Positions 1 through 11,157 are shown, numbered from the stretch's first letter. The stretch is DNA of 64,000 bases from Megalobrama amblycephala (GCF_018812025.1 NC_063054.1:5878582-5942581); one strand, 5' to 3'. Program-made: numbers and translations. The notes: a model not told the origin generated them from the sequence alone.

Positions 1-1095
1 CATTAAATTGAAACTTTTGAACATGATCCCCAAAATAAAAATCAGAACAAAATGAAACCAACATTAATACAAAGAGCTAAGGACTTGGAACATGTATTTT
101 AAACAAGTTTTATTTATTTATTTATTTATTTCAATGTCTCTATTCTTTGTGGACACTCTCATGTCAATGACCGTTTGAAAAAAAAAAAAAAAAAAAAACC
201 TTACATTGAAGTGTTTGTGAGCAATAAAATGAATTTGGCAAGGGCCTGACATCTTTGCAAGGATGTTTGCATGGATGCGAATGGCTGAAAAAACATCAGA
301 CACCTAATTCAATGTTAATTTCCTTTCATCCTCTTATAGATCAAATTAAATTCTGTTTACTTGCCGAATGGGTCAAAGAACACAACAAAATCAGCAAATG
401 TGAAATCCGGTGAGGCATAGACATGCACAGCATGGAGTCGGCCGTGACTGTGGATAGTCAATGGGTGTGTTGTGAAGCACATATCGATCGCAGCAACTCA
501 GATAGCGATTTATCTCGATTAGTGAGACGCCCCTGGAGCAGCACAGCATCAAGCATCAACAATGAGACACGACCCATTTTTAATTGATCAGGCTCATCAT
601 ACTCGGGTTGAATATAACAGTCTAACAGGATTGAGCCAAGCTAAATCTCAGCATGTGCTCACATTTAAGCATTACCACCAACACTTGGCTTCTGTACGAC
701 TGTACAAGAGATTTCTCAAGGGGCTGTGCTTTGGAACGACGCCAGGGTGCTATCAGTTTGATCTAATTAGAGAAGCTTTTAATCATAGAGCCACAGGAGC
801 TGAATGTTTGCTGAGGTACGATTCAGCAAGCTTAAAGAGCTTCAGAAAAACATTCTGTTGCCATCAATAACCACAGAATAAGTAATAGTTATACACTGAA
901 AAGAAATGAGTTTTCAAAGTTGTAAATAAAACAAGTTGTTGTTGCCTGTTGAAGTACATTTTACAAGAAAAAACTATTTTAGTCTTTCTACTTCAAAATT
1001 TCATGTTTTAGTCAATGTGTTACTTGCCATGTCTTTGTAATTAATTAGGAAATTTACTACAAATGTCTAACTGAAAATTCTACACATCATTTTCT
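1..1095. other. Anonymous AT-rich sequence
   Basis: No recognisable element ends or protein family were seen here. The stretch holds a short poly-A run on the plus strand near 179-198 and one modest open frame at 562-870, listed separately. Confidence 0.4.
562..870 (+). CDS. Hypothetical ORF, 102 codons
   Basis: An ATG-initiated open frame of 102 codons that ends at a TAA. The product is rich in His, Leu and Lys and shows no signal peptide, membrane segment or zinc-binding spacing that I can see. I do not recognise the family. Its base composition is slightly richer in G and C than the flanks, and no splice signals or repeats frame it clearly. It could be a relic exon of a repeat or a chance open frame; chance is at least as likely as coding. 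Confidence 0.15.
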   Translation: MRHDPFLIDQAHHTRVEYNSLTGLSQAKSQHVLTFKHYHQHLASVRLYKRFLKGLCFGTTPGCYQFDLIREAFNHRATGAECLLRYDSASLKSFRKTFCCHQ

Positions 1096-1102
1096 AAAAA
1101 AA

Positions 1103-1190
<88 letters not shown>
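1096..1190. repeat. Poly-A followed by (TA)n microsatellite
   Basis: A run of about 25 A is followed by about 35 TA units. Poly-A leading into TA is a common arrangement in fish genomes. It recurs at 34253-34338 in this window. Confidence 0.95.
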
Positions 1191-1193
<3 letters not shown>

Positions 1194-1276
1194 TTTTTAA
1201 CCACAAATGCTCATCTTGCACTAGCTCTGTGATGCACCACGCATTATGTAATCATGTTGGAAAGGTCACGCGTGAT

Positions 1277-1825
1277 GTAGGTGGAAGTACCTTCATTGAA
1301 ACTGCAATTTGGACCTTCAACCAGTTGGTTGCCATTTAAGTTCACTATATGGAGTAAAATCCTGGAATGTTTTCCTCAAAAACCATAATTCTTTTCGACG
1401 AATAATAAAAACAAATATATGACATCCAATGTATGTAAGGTAGTACAACTAGATCTCTGTTTGAATCCAAAAGGTTTTAATTATACTTTGCTACATATAG
1501 AGGTATTTCAAAGATTTTGAAGTGTCAAAAGATCATTCGGTTTAACCATCCAAAGGCCAAAACAGCCATTTAATTTGTGATTAAATGATGTTCAAGTGCC
1601 CCTATTATGGATTTTTGAAAATTACCTTTCATGTAGTGTGTAACATAGCTCTACGTGAATGAAAATATCCTGCAAAGTTTTAAATCTGAAAGTGCACTGT
1701 ATATTAAGTTATTGTCTCTCAAAAGTAAGAGTCGACTCTGAGAAAGAAAGAAAGACATAAACATCTTGGATGACATGGGGGTGAATAAATTATCAGGAAA
1801 TTTTAATTCTGAAGTGAACTAATAC
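1277..1825. mobile_element. TTAA-flanked MITE, 5'-truncated and interrupted
   Basis: Segments 1277-1400 and 1743-1825 together match the 3' part of the complete MITE at 48166-48659. They share the 'gacatgggggtga' block and the terminal 'gtgaactaat' ending, followed by TTAA at 1826-1829. Between them lies the 342-bp block 1401-1742, which is foreign to the family. The left inverted repeat is missing, so this copy is truncated as well as interrupted. Confidence 0.6.
1401..1742. repeat. 342-bp direct duplicate of 1978-2319
   Basis: Read base by base, this block appears identical to 1978-2319 (constant offset of 577 bp). It sits inside a MITE, whereas the downstream copy is continuous with a larger element. 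The downstream copy is therefore probably the source. No target duplication frames the block. The junction on the right shares the short 'cgac' and 'gaaag' context of the MITE. Confidence 0.9.
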
Positions 1826-1928
1826 TTAAAATTCAATTTAGTAATTTGGCACGCAGCGATGCAATAAACCTGTTTACATCAGTTTACTTACTAATGTTTA
1901 TAACTCAGATGCATATCATGCATTAAGA

Positions 1929-4236
1929 TATGGGTCAATGACGTGACGGGTCATTTTTTTTGTCCAAAGGCCTTAATAATAATAAAAACAAATATATGAC
2001 ATCCAATGTATGTAAGGTAGTACAACTAGATCTCTGTTTGAATCCAAAAGGTTTTAATTATACTTTGCTACATATAGAGGTATTTCAAAGATTTTGAAGT
2101 GTCAAAAGATCATTCGGTTTAACCATCCAAAGGCCAAAACAGCCATTTAATTTGTGATTAAATGATGTTCAAGTGCCCCTATTATGGATTTTTGAAAATT
2201 ACCTTTCATGTAGTGTGTAACATAGCTCTACGTGAATGAAAATATCCTGCAAAGTTTTAAATCTGAAAGTGCACTGTATATTAAGTTATTGTCTCTCAAA
2301 AGTAAGAGTCGACTCTGAGTCAATTAAACGAGTCGTTTGTAAAACGAATCTTAAGCCGTTTCTTTGTGACGTCACAACGAAACATTAGCATATTGCCCGA
2401 CCACTTATTGCGAGCGCAGAAGCCAGGGAAAACTTGAAACCCGAACATTGCGCTGTGTGTTCCCGTCATTTTACTGACGACTGCTTCTTCAACCTAAATG
2501 CTTTTGTTATTGAAGGATGGATGGGTCAGTACCCAGTTTATTTGGACCAGCTCTTTCCTCCTCCGAATCACAACCTGTAAGTACAATTAATAATTGTTGC
2601 CACATTTGACAGACTGACTGTTTTGTAGGAAACAATGTAATTATAATTCTCACAGAGAAAATAATTTAAATTAATGTTAGTTACGTTTTTAAGGAGCCAA
2701 GATGTAAAACTGCCCCAAAACAGAAAGACTCACCTGTTCTGATGTGCAATCCAGTTGAAACAGCACAAGTCTACATGTCCTCTAAGTAAAAAAATAAATA
2801 AAAATCTTCTAGACAAATATGTGATTAGCAAGCGCTAAAATCCAGTGTCTAACATCCACACAGTTCTGAGTTTCAGTTCAATGGCCTAAGTAGAGTAACA
2901 TTTCTGGACTGAAACCCTTATTCGGTTCAGTCCGAACATGTCAGTAACATCTCCACGTCCAAATTCCGAGCCAGAGTCACCTCATTCTCTGTAGCATGTA
3001 AAACACATATTTAGCCTATTTGTGTGTGTTGTGTACGCTCCATGAAGCTTGTAGTTCTCCGGCTAACCAGCTAACAGCAATATGTGTTCGCTCACAATTG
3101 TCTAGAAATGTGTCAAATGTTTTTCCTTGTTATTACTTGGAGTTATGATAAAGAATAGAGCAATAAGTTGGTGTACAACTGCAGTGCTTTATCAATACAT
3201 TTCTGCGTTGGGCTAACACGTATACCATGACTGTTTGTGTGTTTACCACCGAGCTGTGGGCTAGGTTCGCTAAACATAAAACAACATATTTCCTCTCTGA
3301 GTCTTTATTTTTAGAACAGAGCCGAGCACCATCTTTATTATAATACAATGTAAGCGATGCAAACTCTGTTTTGTACTCCGTGTTAACCAGCAGAAGTCAT
3401 CTGACCAATCATCGCAGATTAGCGTCATGCAAACGAGGGGTTCGGCAAAATGAATCGTTGAGCGAATCGTTTGGGAGTCGTTGAGCAAATAAGGTAAAAA
3501 TAAAAATAGGAACCTTTCAAATGCCATAATAGGGGCAATTTAAAAAGTAATAAATGTATATATTGTTTTTCATTCTGGCATGATTTTATAACATCATATA
3601 TCAACATAGTGCAAAATGGTATTAAAATTATGTGTAGAAGTTGTTGCTTTGTTATGAGAAAGAATGTCCGGAAAAATGAATTTAATTGATGTCATTTGGA
3701 GTAACCAATATATAAAGGAACCATTTTGGATCAAGTCATGCAGTCAATATCATGTGACAAGATGTGGCATCATAACAAACAAGCAAAGTAACTAACTCTC
3801 TTTTAACTATTTGAAAAATTCATGTTTTCTGTTGCTCATACGCATGTCCCGAAACATAAGGCCATTCGGTAGAACCGCTATAAAACATGGAAAATGTTGT
3901 TGTATTTTAAAAACATGTACTAAATATAAAATGTTTGATTGTCCTTTTGCAAGCTAACTAGCAAGCTAACTAGCTAGATATCAGCCTGTTAGAATTGTTT
4001 GAAAATATCATCATTCAGTATAACCAAATGTGTCATTCAGTAAAACTGAAATTTTCGTTAAACTGAATGACTTTTTTGGTGACAAATTTTGTCCATCTTG
4101 TAAAAAATGACAAAAGCAGTGTTAATTGATTATAAAAACCACATAATGTCATTGTTAACAATAAAATTTCAAATTTTATTATATCTCTATTATGTTTTTT
4201 TTACACTTTTAAAACCTTATTCGTCAATGACCCATG
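1929..4236. mobile_element. DNA transposon relic with THAP exon (P-like or Kolobok-like)
   Basis: Short outer inverted ends are suggested by 'atgggtcaatgacg' near 1930 and its near complement 'cgtcaatgaccca' near 4224. Inside are several copies of a 'cattcggt(n)aacc'-type motif, near 2112, 3861, 4013 and 4033, and inverted near 4056. An inner inverted pair, 'tgcccctattatgg' at 2174-2187 and its exact complement at 3524-3537, could instead mark the true ends of a smaller element. A THAP-like exon fragment lies at 2422-2577. No clear target duplication was found for either pair, so limits and superfamily are uncertain. Confidence 0.4.
2422..2577 (+). pseudogene. THAP zinc-finger C-terminal half (exon fragment)
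   Basis: An open frame of 52 codons reads through the second half of a THAP C2CH finger. It shows a Cys-x2-Cys-x2-His-Phe block ('CAVCSRHFTDDCF') and ends with the residues NHNL. It then reaches either a TAA stop or a consensus donor, GTAAGT at 2577-2582. The first Cys pair and the start codon are absent, so it is a partial exon. THAP fingers are DNA-binding modules of P-element and Kolobok transposases and of the host genes derived from them. This copy lies within a putative transposon and is read here as a transposase relic. A decayed host THAP exon is the alternative. Confidence 0.5.
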
Positions 4237-5040
4237 TATTTTATATGAGTTTTACAGTACAACAATATACTAAATATATATTAAAATCTTAATAATAAAC
4301 CTGTAGCCTAATATAAGTCTGTAATAATATATATTTAATTAATATATTATATTGACTATATTAAATAGCTAAATCTACATATTCTTTGAGTAAAATAATT
4401 CTCAACTCTCTGTCTCTTCGACAAAAATTCTCTTAATATTAACAGCTCCCTCAGATGTGGGTTGGGCTACAGATCGGTGGGGATTCTTAAAGATGCACCC
4501 ATTTATCTTTACTAATAGCTGTTTCAGTGATGTAACATCAGTCCCACCAGGGGCCTTGAATCTCCCATCCCACACAAGGGCCACAATGGAGCCAAACCTT
4601 TCAGTGTAAGAGGATGGAGAGAGAAGCCTTGATCAGCATGTATAAAACATTCCGCATGTAAACACCCACAGAGGGAGATCAAGGAACCGCTCTCACTGTC
4701 TTTTTTTGGATATGGGGATCCTTCCTCTAAGAGCTATAACCGGTTGCTAAGCAACACACAGGATCTGGTACTGTATGTCAATGGCATTGTAGCTTTGATT
4801 TACAGTAGGTCTCCAACAATTATACCAGAACATGTCTTGTTACAGAACAGAGAGATGTTGAAATGAGCTAGCGTCATGGGTATCATAGAAAAGGAGCAAT
4901 GTAATTTTTTTTTATTTACACTGAATGTTGAGATTGTTAAGATGTGACCTTGAAAAAAATGTGCTCCAATGGGTTTCATGATCATACTAGCTCAAGTCAT
5001 TGCAACCCAACATGCCTGTAGTGACATATCAGCTAAATAA
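4237..5040. other. Anonymous sequence with one weak antisense frame
   Basis: No element ends were recognised. A minus-strand frame of 60 codons (4402-4584) lies in a locally GC-richer patch (about 4440-4620). It has no family resemblance that I can name. Confidence 0.3.
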
Positions 5041-5044
5041 ATTT

Positions 5045-5395
5045 ATGATGCTTCTTACATGTTTCACGACAGTGAGTGGCGCAAAAAGCGTGCTCAGTTT
5101 TATCTGAAACAGACGAACGTGAATCTGGCGCGGTTTTATTACATTGGTTGTTGTATGTTTCACGGTAGTTCATAAAGTAGTAGGGAGTTTAATACTCTAC
5201 TGTGTTTGAAAATAATGTACCACTTACACTAAACCCTACCTATGTATTGCTGTTGTTAACAAAAGAAAACGGAGATAAAATGCATTTGCTAAGCAACCAT
5301 GCCATTTTAGGTTGCTTCTACAAGTCTACAAGGCTCTTTTATCACAAATCGTGTTTCACATTCTGATGAAAAGTAAAAAGAAATTTCTTAAAGGT
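5045..5395 (-). repeat. Dispersed repeat, SINE-related, also at 41060-41460
   Basis: This shares diverged blocks with 41060-41460, in the same order: 'cagttttatctgaaacag', 'actaaaccc(t)acctat', 'aaccatgcc' and 'gctcttttatca'. The copy at 41 kb ends in a tRNA-like head on the minus strand, so the family is probably a tRNA-derived SINE. The head is not recognisable here. Confidence 0.45.
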
Positions 5396-5819
5396 ACACT
5401 ATGTATCTTTTGGCCCTCTAGAGCTTTGAAAAGCAAAACTGCATTTTGCGGAAGAACAGTTTTTTGGTTGTGTGTGACTGTGCGGATGAAAATGGTTAAA
5501 TCCTACTGCTTATAAAACATTCATTACTAGGCTTAAGAGATTTAACCACTTTAGATGGAAAGGATCTCAAGCTGACCAGCTGAAGAAGTTACTGACGCTA
5601 TACACAATAGACACGCTACTTCCTTGAAAATAAATTCCAGCACAGTGCTACAACAACCATAATGAAAATATCCTTCACAATAGATAATGCTTTATACATA
5701 TGGCAGTTTGTCTGTTCAATAAAATACCTTACTCACCTGTTGATTAATAAAAACGCCATTTCAAATCCCTCAGTTCTCGCCATCTCTAAAAAGCTAAGCC
5801 AATCATCACCTTGAAATTA

Positions 5820-6634
5820 TAAGGTTCTATCTGACATTTTTGTAAAAACTGAGTTATTCAAATATTCTTATTCTGTGACAACTTATTTACATTCTGTGAT
5901 TTTTTTTTTTTTTTTTTAAGTTGTGGACTTTTTATTTAGAAAACAAAAAGGTTCTATCTACACAGTCGAATGGAATGCAAAATCTTTGACGCTCAATATC
6001 TCAAAACCGCTCAGAATGCAGATAAAACCTTATACTTCCATGGTGGTGCAATGTTGATTCTTGTTTTATTACGAGCTCTGTCACTTTCTCTTTTTGCCAG
6101 CAGTCTCTCCTCTGTTCTGCGTTTGTTTAAAACAGGTTATTCCCTGGAGGTTAGAGATTTAGTTGCTCCATGTCAACCTTTCTTACTCATTGTGACAACT
6201 AACCTATGCCACACACATGAGTGAGTGACGTAGGTACACAATTTCCTGCAAAATCCATCCCATCCGTCTAAAATATACTGGTAAAGTCTTCGCGTCACTT
6301 CAGCGGCAGTTAGAATCACCGTTTTCTATAGAAACAGTCAGACGCGCGCCTCCGAAGAGACGCGCATTTAGGTCTGCGCATGCGCATTAGCTTGATCCAG
6401 CCTGAAAAATAGTTTTTTTGTCATGATTCGAGCGTTTAGAAACTAAATTTATGAGCCGGTTGTTGTTAGATTTCATTGGTGATTTCAAATATGAAATTTA
6501 ATCGTAAGGCTGGCGAACAGTTTTGGAGAATTTGATGTTTCCCAAATTTAAAGAGATTGCATGATGCCCAGGATGCCCAAGAGGCATTTCAAAGATGGCC
6601 GCCGAGTTAAATGACTTGTCTTAAAGGGACTTTG
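5820..6634. repeat. Dispersed repeat, unassigned
   Basis: This carries a poly-T run at 5901-5918, a 'ctcaatatctcaaaaccgct' block and a CpG-rich section around 6290-6380. From memory of fish sequences these look like dispersed repeats. Ends were not defined. The right side abuts the truncated inverted element that starts near 6635. Confidence 0.3.
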
Positions 6635-7336
6635 GTAAAGTTAAAGAAGATAAAAATGCAGATATTAAATGGCAAATATGAGAGATGGTAGTCAGAAACA
6701 GTAGTGCAAATAAACATTTATGAAATAGACATTCTCAACTATATTTCTTAAATGTAAATGAAAAAAAAAAAAACAGCAAAAATACAGAAATAATACACAT
6801 CTATTGGTATGGCCAAGAACTGGCAGAGCACCCATAGCGTGCATCTCAATCAGCTCCCTAGTTCACTAGTCAGGGCACTGATCAGGGAGTCGGCCACATT
6901 CATTTAAATGGTATACTGATACACGACCTAGGAAGCTAGGGAGCTGTTTGAGACGCAGGGATAGTTTGTAGGGGTCTTCCTCGTCTACTTACTTTCTCTT
7001 CGTCGTCTTGTGTGCTCGGCAAGACTGTTTTGTGCTTGATCGCCACCAAGTCGTGTTTTACTGTAACTTCAGCAGCTCCAGGCACATGAACAAAAGCACC
7101 AATCTCATTGGTCGGCCAGTTTTTAACGCGGCGCGTCAAACCAAAAAAACAAACCCGAGGCGTTTTTTAAAAAATGACGCTTTTATGCTGCGTTCACACC
7201 GAACGCGTCTGGGGCGTCTGATTTACATGTTAAGTCAATGTAAACGCGCGTCTAGGTGTCCTGCGGCGCGAATTGGGGACTCTGCTTTGGTAGTAACGTG
7301 TTTATGATGTGATCAGCGGTGGAGACCAGAACAAAC

Positions 7337-7443
7337 CCAGACAGCAACATAGTCTGGCCCAGATCTGGCCCACATCTGGTACATGTAGATTATACGCGGA
7401 CCACATGTGGGCCAGATCTGTGCCGACACTATGTTGCTGTTAG
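7337..7443. mobile_element. Palindromic MITE nested in the 703-bp element
   Basis: About 107 bp with inverted arms. 'cagcaacatagt' and 'cccagatctggcccacat' on the left are mirrored by 'atgtgggccagatctg' and 'actatgttgctg' on the right. It lies just upstream of the MADF ATG and probably interrupts the original leader of that exon. Confidence 0.7.
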
Positions 7444-7448
7444 GGAAG

Positions 7449-7560
7449 ATGTCGCTGTGTGGCCACCCTGAGCTCTATGATGTGTCATTATATTTTTATC
7501 GAGACAGGAATAAAAAGGACCTTGCCTGGAAGAGAATAAGCAAAGAAATCGGACAATCTG
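7449..7560 (+). pseudogene. MADF-domain exon fragment of a Harbinger helper protein
   Basis: From the ATG at 7449 the frame reads 37 codons with the N-terminal half of a MADF (Myb/SANT-like) domain. Its signature is 'HPELYD', then 'YRDRNKKD', then 'AWKRISKEIG'. The frame stops making sense just after 7560, where a donor-like 'ggttagt' begins, so this looks like a first exon. MADF domains bind DNA and, in PIF/Harbinger elements, the helper protein assists the separate transposase. The second half of the domain and any transposase are missing. The exon sits inside an element with TTA target duplications, which agrees with the assignment. Confidence 0.65.
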
Positions 7561-8008
7561 GTTAGTTGTAAAACTTTTTGCATGATTTTAGCCGTTGATA
7601 CTAGCCCACCTTCTAGCTAGCAAAAGCCGGCCGGCATAACCGAGTTAAATTGCCACTACAGGTTTCCAACTGACGAGATTATGTGTTTATTCAGAGGATC
7701 TGTGCAGAAAGAGATGAAAGCCCCTCCCATGACGCGAATTCGCGTCTGAACACACACTTTGTTTAGACATGCGAATTGAGCGAATTTTACGCGCATCCGA
7801 AGCGTCTGACCTCAAAATGTTCAAGCGTCCAACTAGACGTGTCTGGCGCGAATTTGACGCCCCAGACGCGTTCGGTGTGAACACAGCTTTACGCCTCGCG
7901 TTTTTCGCGTCGGTGTGCACACTCACATTGGCGCCCGTTGTTTAGTCACGAGGCGTTAAACATCGACGAAAATCGCGCGCGATATTCGTCCCGGTGTGAA
8001 CAGGCCAT

Positions 8009-9563
8009 AAGGGTGCTTTCACATTACTTTGGTTCAATTGACGTCAGAGTTCGGTACGTTTGGATGATGTGAACAAGGTCTTCTGAACTCGGGTGCGCAC
8101 CCGCGAACCGCAAGTTAAGGCCTGTTCACACCGGGATGAATATCGCACGCGATTTTTCGCCGACGTTTAACGCCTCGTGACTAAACAACGGGCGCCAATG
8201 TGAGTGTGCACACCAACGCGAAAAACGCGAGACGTAAAAGCGTCATTTTTTAAAAAACGCCTCGGGTTCGTTTTTTTTGGTTTGACGCGCCAAGTTAACA
8301 ACTGGCCGACCAATGAGATTGGTGCTTTTGTTCATGTGCCTGGAGCTGCTGAAGTTACAGTAAAACACGACTTGGTGGCGCTCAAGCACAAAACAGTCTT
8401 GCCGAGCACACAAAACGACGAAGAGAAAGTAAGTAGACGAGGAAGACCCCTACAAACTATCCCTGCGTCTCAAACAGCTCCCTAGCTTCCTAGGTTGTGT
8501 ATCAGTATACCATTTAAATGAATGTGGCAGACTCCCTGATCAGTGCCCTGACTAGTGAACTAGGGAGCTGATTGAGACGCACGCTATGGGTGCTCTGCCA
8601 GTTCTTGGCCATACCAATAGATGTGTATTTCTGTATTTTTGCTGTTTTTTTTTTCTTTTACATTCAAGAAATATAGTTGAGAATGTCTATTTCATAAATG
8701 TTTATTTGCACTACTGTTTCTGACTACCATCTCTCATATATGCCATTTAATATCTGCATTTTTATCTTCTTTAACTTTACTAATATCATATGTTTATTTG
8801 CACTACTGTTTCTGACTACCATCTCTCATATATATGCCATTTAATATCTGCATTTGTATCTTCTTTAACTTTATTAATATCATAAATATGTTTATTTGCA
8901 CTACCGTTAAGCACAAGCGCGTTCACTCTGTGCATCGCCAGTGAAAATCGCTTGGGTGTGAACACAAAAAACGTCTCGAAAAACGCTGGCGATAAACGCG
9001 TGCGATATTCGTCCCGGTGTGTACAGGTTTTACCCGAGTCCACTTAAAAAGGGTGGTCTGGGGTGCGGTTCAAGTGAACTCCGGGACGGTTCGCTTCTGA
9101 TATGAATGCAAACGTACCAAATTGCGGAAGTGATCCGCTATTAATGCCGTATAATTTGATAAAAATGTGTGCTTGTGTGTGTGTTTCACTCACTTTCCCG
9201 ACGAGCGTGACTGGCGTGCTGCAAACAGAGAGCTGTAGCGTAGCTTTTCTCATTTCTGCTCGCCTTCAGCATTCTACATTCGCGGCAGATAGACGCAAGT
9301 GCCGTTATGAACAAAACCAACGGTTCAAAAACAAAAATATAAAAGTGAGGAGAGCAACGTTATGCATTTTGCCACCTTCTCCTGTGCCATCGTTACTAAG
9401 CAACGTAGTAAACAGCTGCTGGTTTGATGACGCAAACGAACCAAGGGTCGGACCCAAATAATATAATGTGAACACAGTCCAGTGCGGGCGCAGGGGGAGG
9501 GGTTAGCAATCGAACTCGGGTCCGGTCCAGGCAATCGAACCAAGTGTGAAAGCACATTACGTT
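8009..9563. mobile_element. TTA-type element interrupted by 8118-9029
   Basis: The ends 'gggtgctttcacat' near 8010 and 'gtgtgaaagcaca' near 9553 are inverted relative to each other. The subterminal 'ttggttcaattg' and 'caatcgaacca' also mirror one another. The element is about 640 bp once the internal 912-bp insertion is removed. A 119-codon frame at 9102-9461 has no recognisable domain. The left end abuts the neighbouring inverted element, so the target duplication cannot be confirmed. Confidence 0.6.
8118..9029 (+). mobile_element. TTA-type (PIF/Harbinger-like) element, complete non-autonomous copy
   Basis: The ends 'ggcctgttcacaccggga' and 'tcccggtgtgtacaggtt' are inverted, with TTA at 8115-8117 and 9030-9032. 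It lies inside the element 8009-9563. A ~90-bp internal block is repeated near 8700-8790 and 8789-8900 ('gcactactgtttctgacta'). Its 8118-8783 portion is the mirror image of the copy at 6635-8008. No transposase is encoded. Confidence 0.75.
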
Positions 9564-9907
9564 TTCATTGAATAAAACGATAGACTAAAATTACCAACAA
9601 AAACAGAATATGTTGAATAAATAGGGTAAAAGCTAAAAAAAAAAAAAAAAAAAAATTAGGCTACAGTTGGCACAGGACTAATAATAAGACTAAATTTAAA
9701 AAAACAGCTGACAAAATTAACACTAGTCTGAATGTAGCCTAAGAAGCGCTCACGCTTGAACAGAAGTTCAGGACTGAAGACCATAGCACACCACCGCTTG
9801 ATATGGCCTGTGTCTGGATGAGTGTCCACTCAGTGTCTCTCAGCCCTCCTGCTTTCTCTCACGCCAGCTGCTAGGGAGGACTAAAGACGTTATCATGCCT
9901 GTCTGCT

Positions 9908-9908
<1 letters not shown>
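9564..9908. other. Anonymous sequence
   Basis: Contains a poly-A run near 9637-9655. No element or gene was recognised. Confidence 0.3.

Positions 9909-10003
<95 letters not shown>
9909..10003. repeat. (CA)n microsatellite
   Basis: Roughly 47 uninterrupted CA units. Confidence 0.98.
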
Positions 10004-10004
<1 letters not shown>

Positions 10005-10679
10005 AACCAGCTGGGTCTATCCCAGGATCCCACACTGTGGAATGAGGCTCCAACACATTTAGTTTCAGGTTATGTCACACCTGTGTTGTGTTCCAGCAGA
10101 TACACAGTTCTTTAACTGGATATTTCACACAAAAGTCATTGCTTTAAAACCTGCTAGAGATTTAATAATATGTGATAAGAAGTTGGGGTATAAAAGTATA
10201 GAGAAATTTCTTTTAGGTGAAAGTATGGATACTGTGTTAAATGTGTTATTCGTTTAAATATCAAAGCATGTAACCAAAAGCATACTTGAGTGAGAGCTAA
10301 AAATATTATACATTACAGTTTTTTTTCAACTGCGTACACACATTTTCAAAACTTTTACTCTTTTTTCAAAACTTTACACACAAATCCAAGAACTACACAC
10401 ACAAAATTGCAAAATCAAGCACTGCATTCAAAATATCACAAACAAATCTCAAAATCAAACATGTGTCTTATGTTGCAAACACCTTTGCCATAATATTCTA
10501 TCTTTGAATATATAATATACACACAGTTATTCAAAACCTAAAGCTCATCTTTCATGAGCTCCTATGTACATTTCTGTACAAGACTGATAATAATTGGCAG
10601 AGAGATTCACGGTAAACACGAATGCAAGATTGAAACCAAACTTTTTTATTTTTTACTGTAAGCATTTGTGGTTGTGTTG

Positions 10680-11157
10680 TCCATACCGGCGTGATGAATA
10701 TGATCCTCAACTGGATGGAACTTAAATAAATACTTTGACTGTTGCAATCCTATCAGACTTATGATAGCAACCTGATTCGTAACAAAGCACTGTTCGCCAG
10801 AGGAGAACTGGCCCCCCGACTAAGCCTGGTTTCTCCCAAGGTTTTTTTCTCCATTTTAACACCTATTTGACACTTGTTTGCCGCCTGATGTCACCTGTTG
10901 GAGTTTGGTTTCCTTGCCACTGTCGCCTTTGGCTTGCTTAGTTGGGGACACTTGACATTTGACTTGACATTTGATATTCAACAGTATTCTTGACATTTAT
11001 TCAACAGTGCTTTGATCTGCCTGCATTGACACTATTCTTTAAGAGCTGCTGTGCAGCTAAAATTATGTACCAGTTATCAATGTAAAGCTGCTTTGACACA
11101 ATCTGCATTGTAAAAAGCGCTATATAAATAAAGGTGACTTGACTTGACTTGAATACA
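10680..11157 (+). mobile_element. LINE 3' tail, L2-like
   Basis: The segment ends with 'agcgctatataaataaa' and then a short tandem 'gtgacttgacttgacttg'. This kind of ending (structured 3' UTR, then a short repeated tail instead of poly-A) is typical of L2-clade LINEs and of SINEs that borrow their tail. The internal 'ctggtttctcccaagg' section is familiar from fish repeats. No reverse transcriptase frame is present, so it is a 5'-truncated insertion. Confidence 0.6.

Larger units (their letters stand above)
7186..7888. mobile_element. PIF/Harbinger-like element, 703 bp, with TTA target duplication
   Basis: It has near-perfect inverted ends: 'gttcacaccgaacgcgtctg' on the left and its complement on the right. 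TTA lies on each side (7183-7185 and 7889-7891). Removing the element restores the continuous sequence seen in the mirror-image copy near 8236, which confirms both limits. A 3-bp TWA duplication is the hallmark of the PIF/Harbinger superfamily. The presence of a MADF exon (7449-7560) supports this, since Harbinger elements commonly encode a Myb/SANT- or MADF-type helper protein. It is non-autonomous: no DDE transposase is present. Confidence 0.85.
6635..8008 (-). mobile_element. TTA-type (PIF/Harbinger-like) element, inverted and truncated copy
   Basis: This is the reverse-complement counterpart of 8118-8783, the two forming a large inverted repeat. Its outer end is at 8008 ('gtgtgaacaggcc'). 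The other end, present in the right-hand copy at 9029, is missing because the homology stops near 6635. The copy is split by a separate 703-bp insertion (7186-7888). Without that insertion about 670 bp remain. No transposase is encoded. Confidence 0.75.

Noticed and set aside
6936..7139. Minus-strand frame sharing a ~60-residue peptide with the plus-strand frame at 8204-8485, with a donor-like GTAAGT in both
   Set aside because: The two frames lie in inverted copies of the same non-autonomous element. The few differences I checked change amino acids, so conservation is explained by recent duplication and not by selection on a protein.
9102..9461. 119-codon frame with GT-encoded Cys/Val run
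   Set aside because: It lies within a TTA-type element, includes a simple-repeat-like stretch and has no recognisable domain.
9871..10056. 61-codon Cys/Val repeat frame
   Set aside because: Translation of the CA microsatellite.
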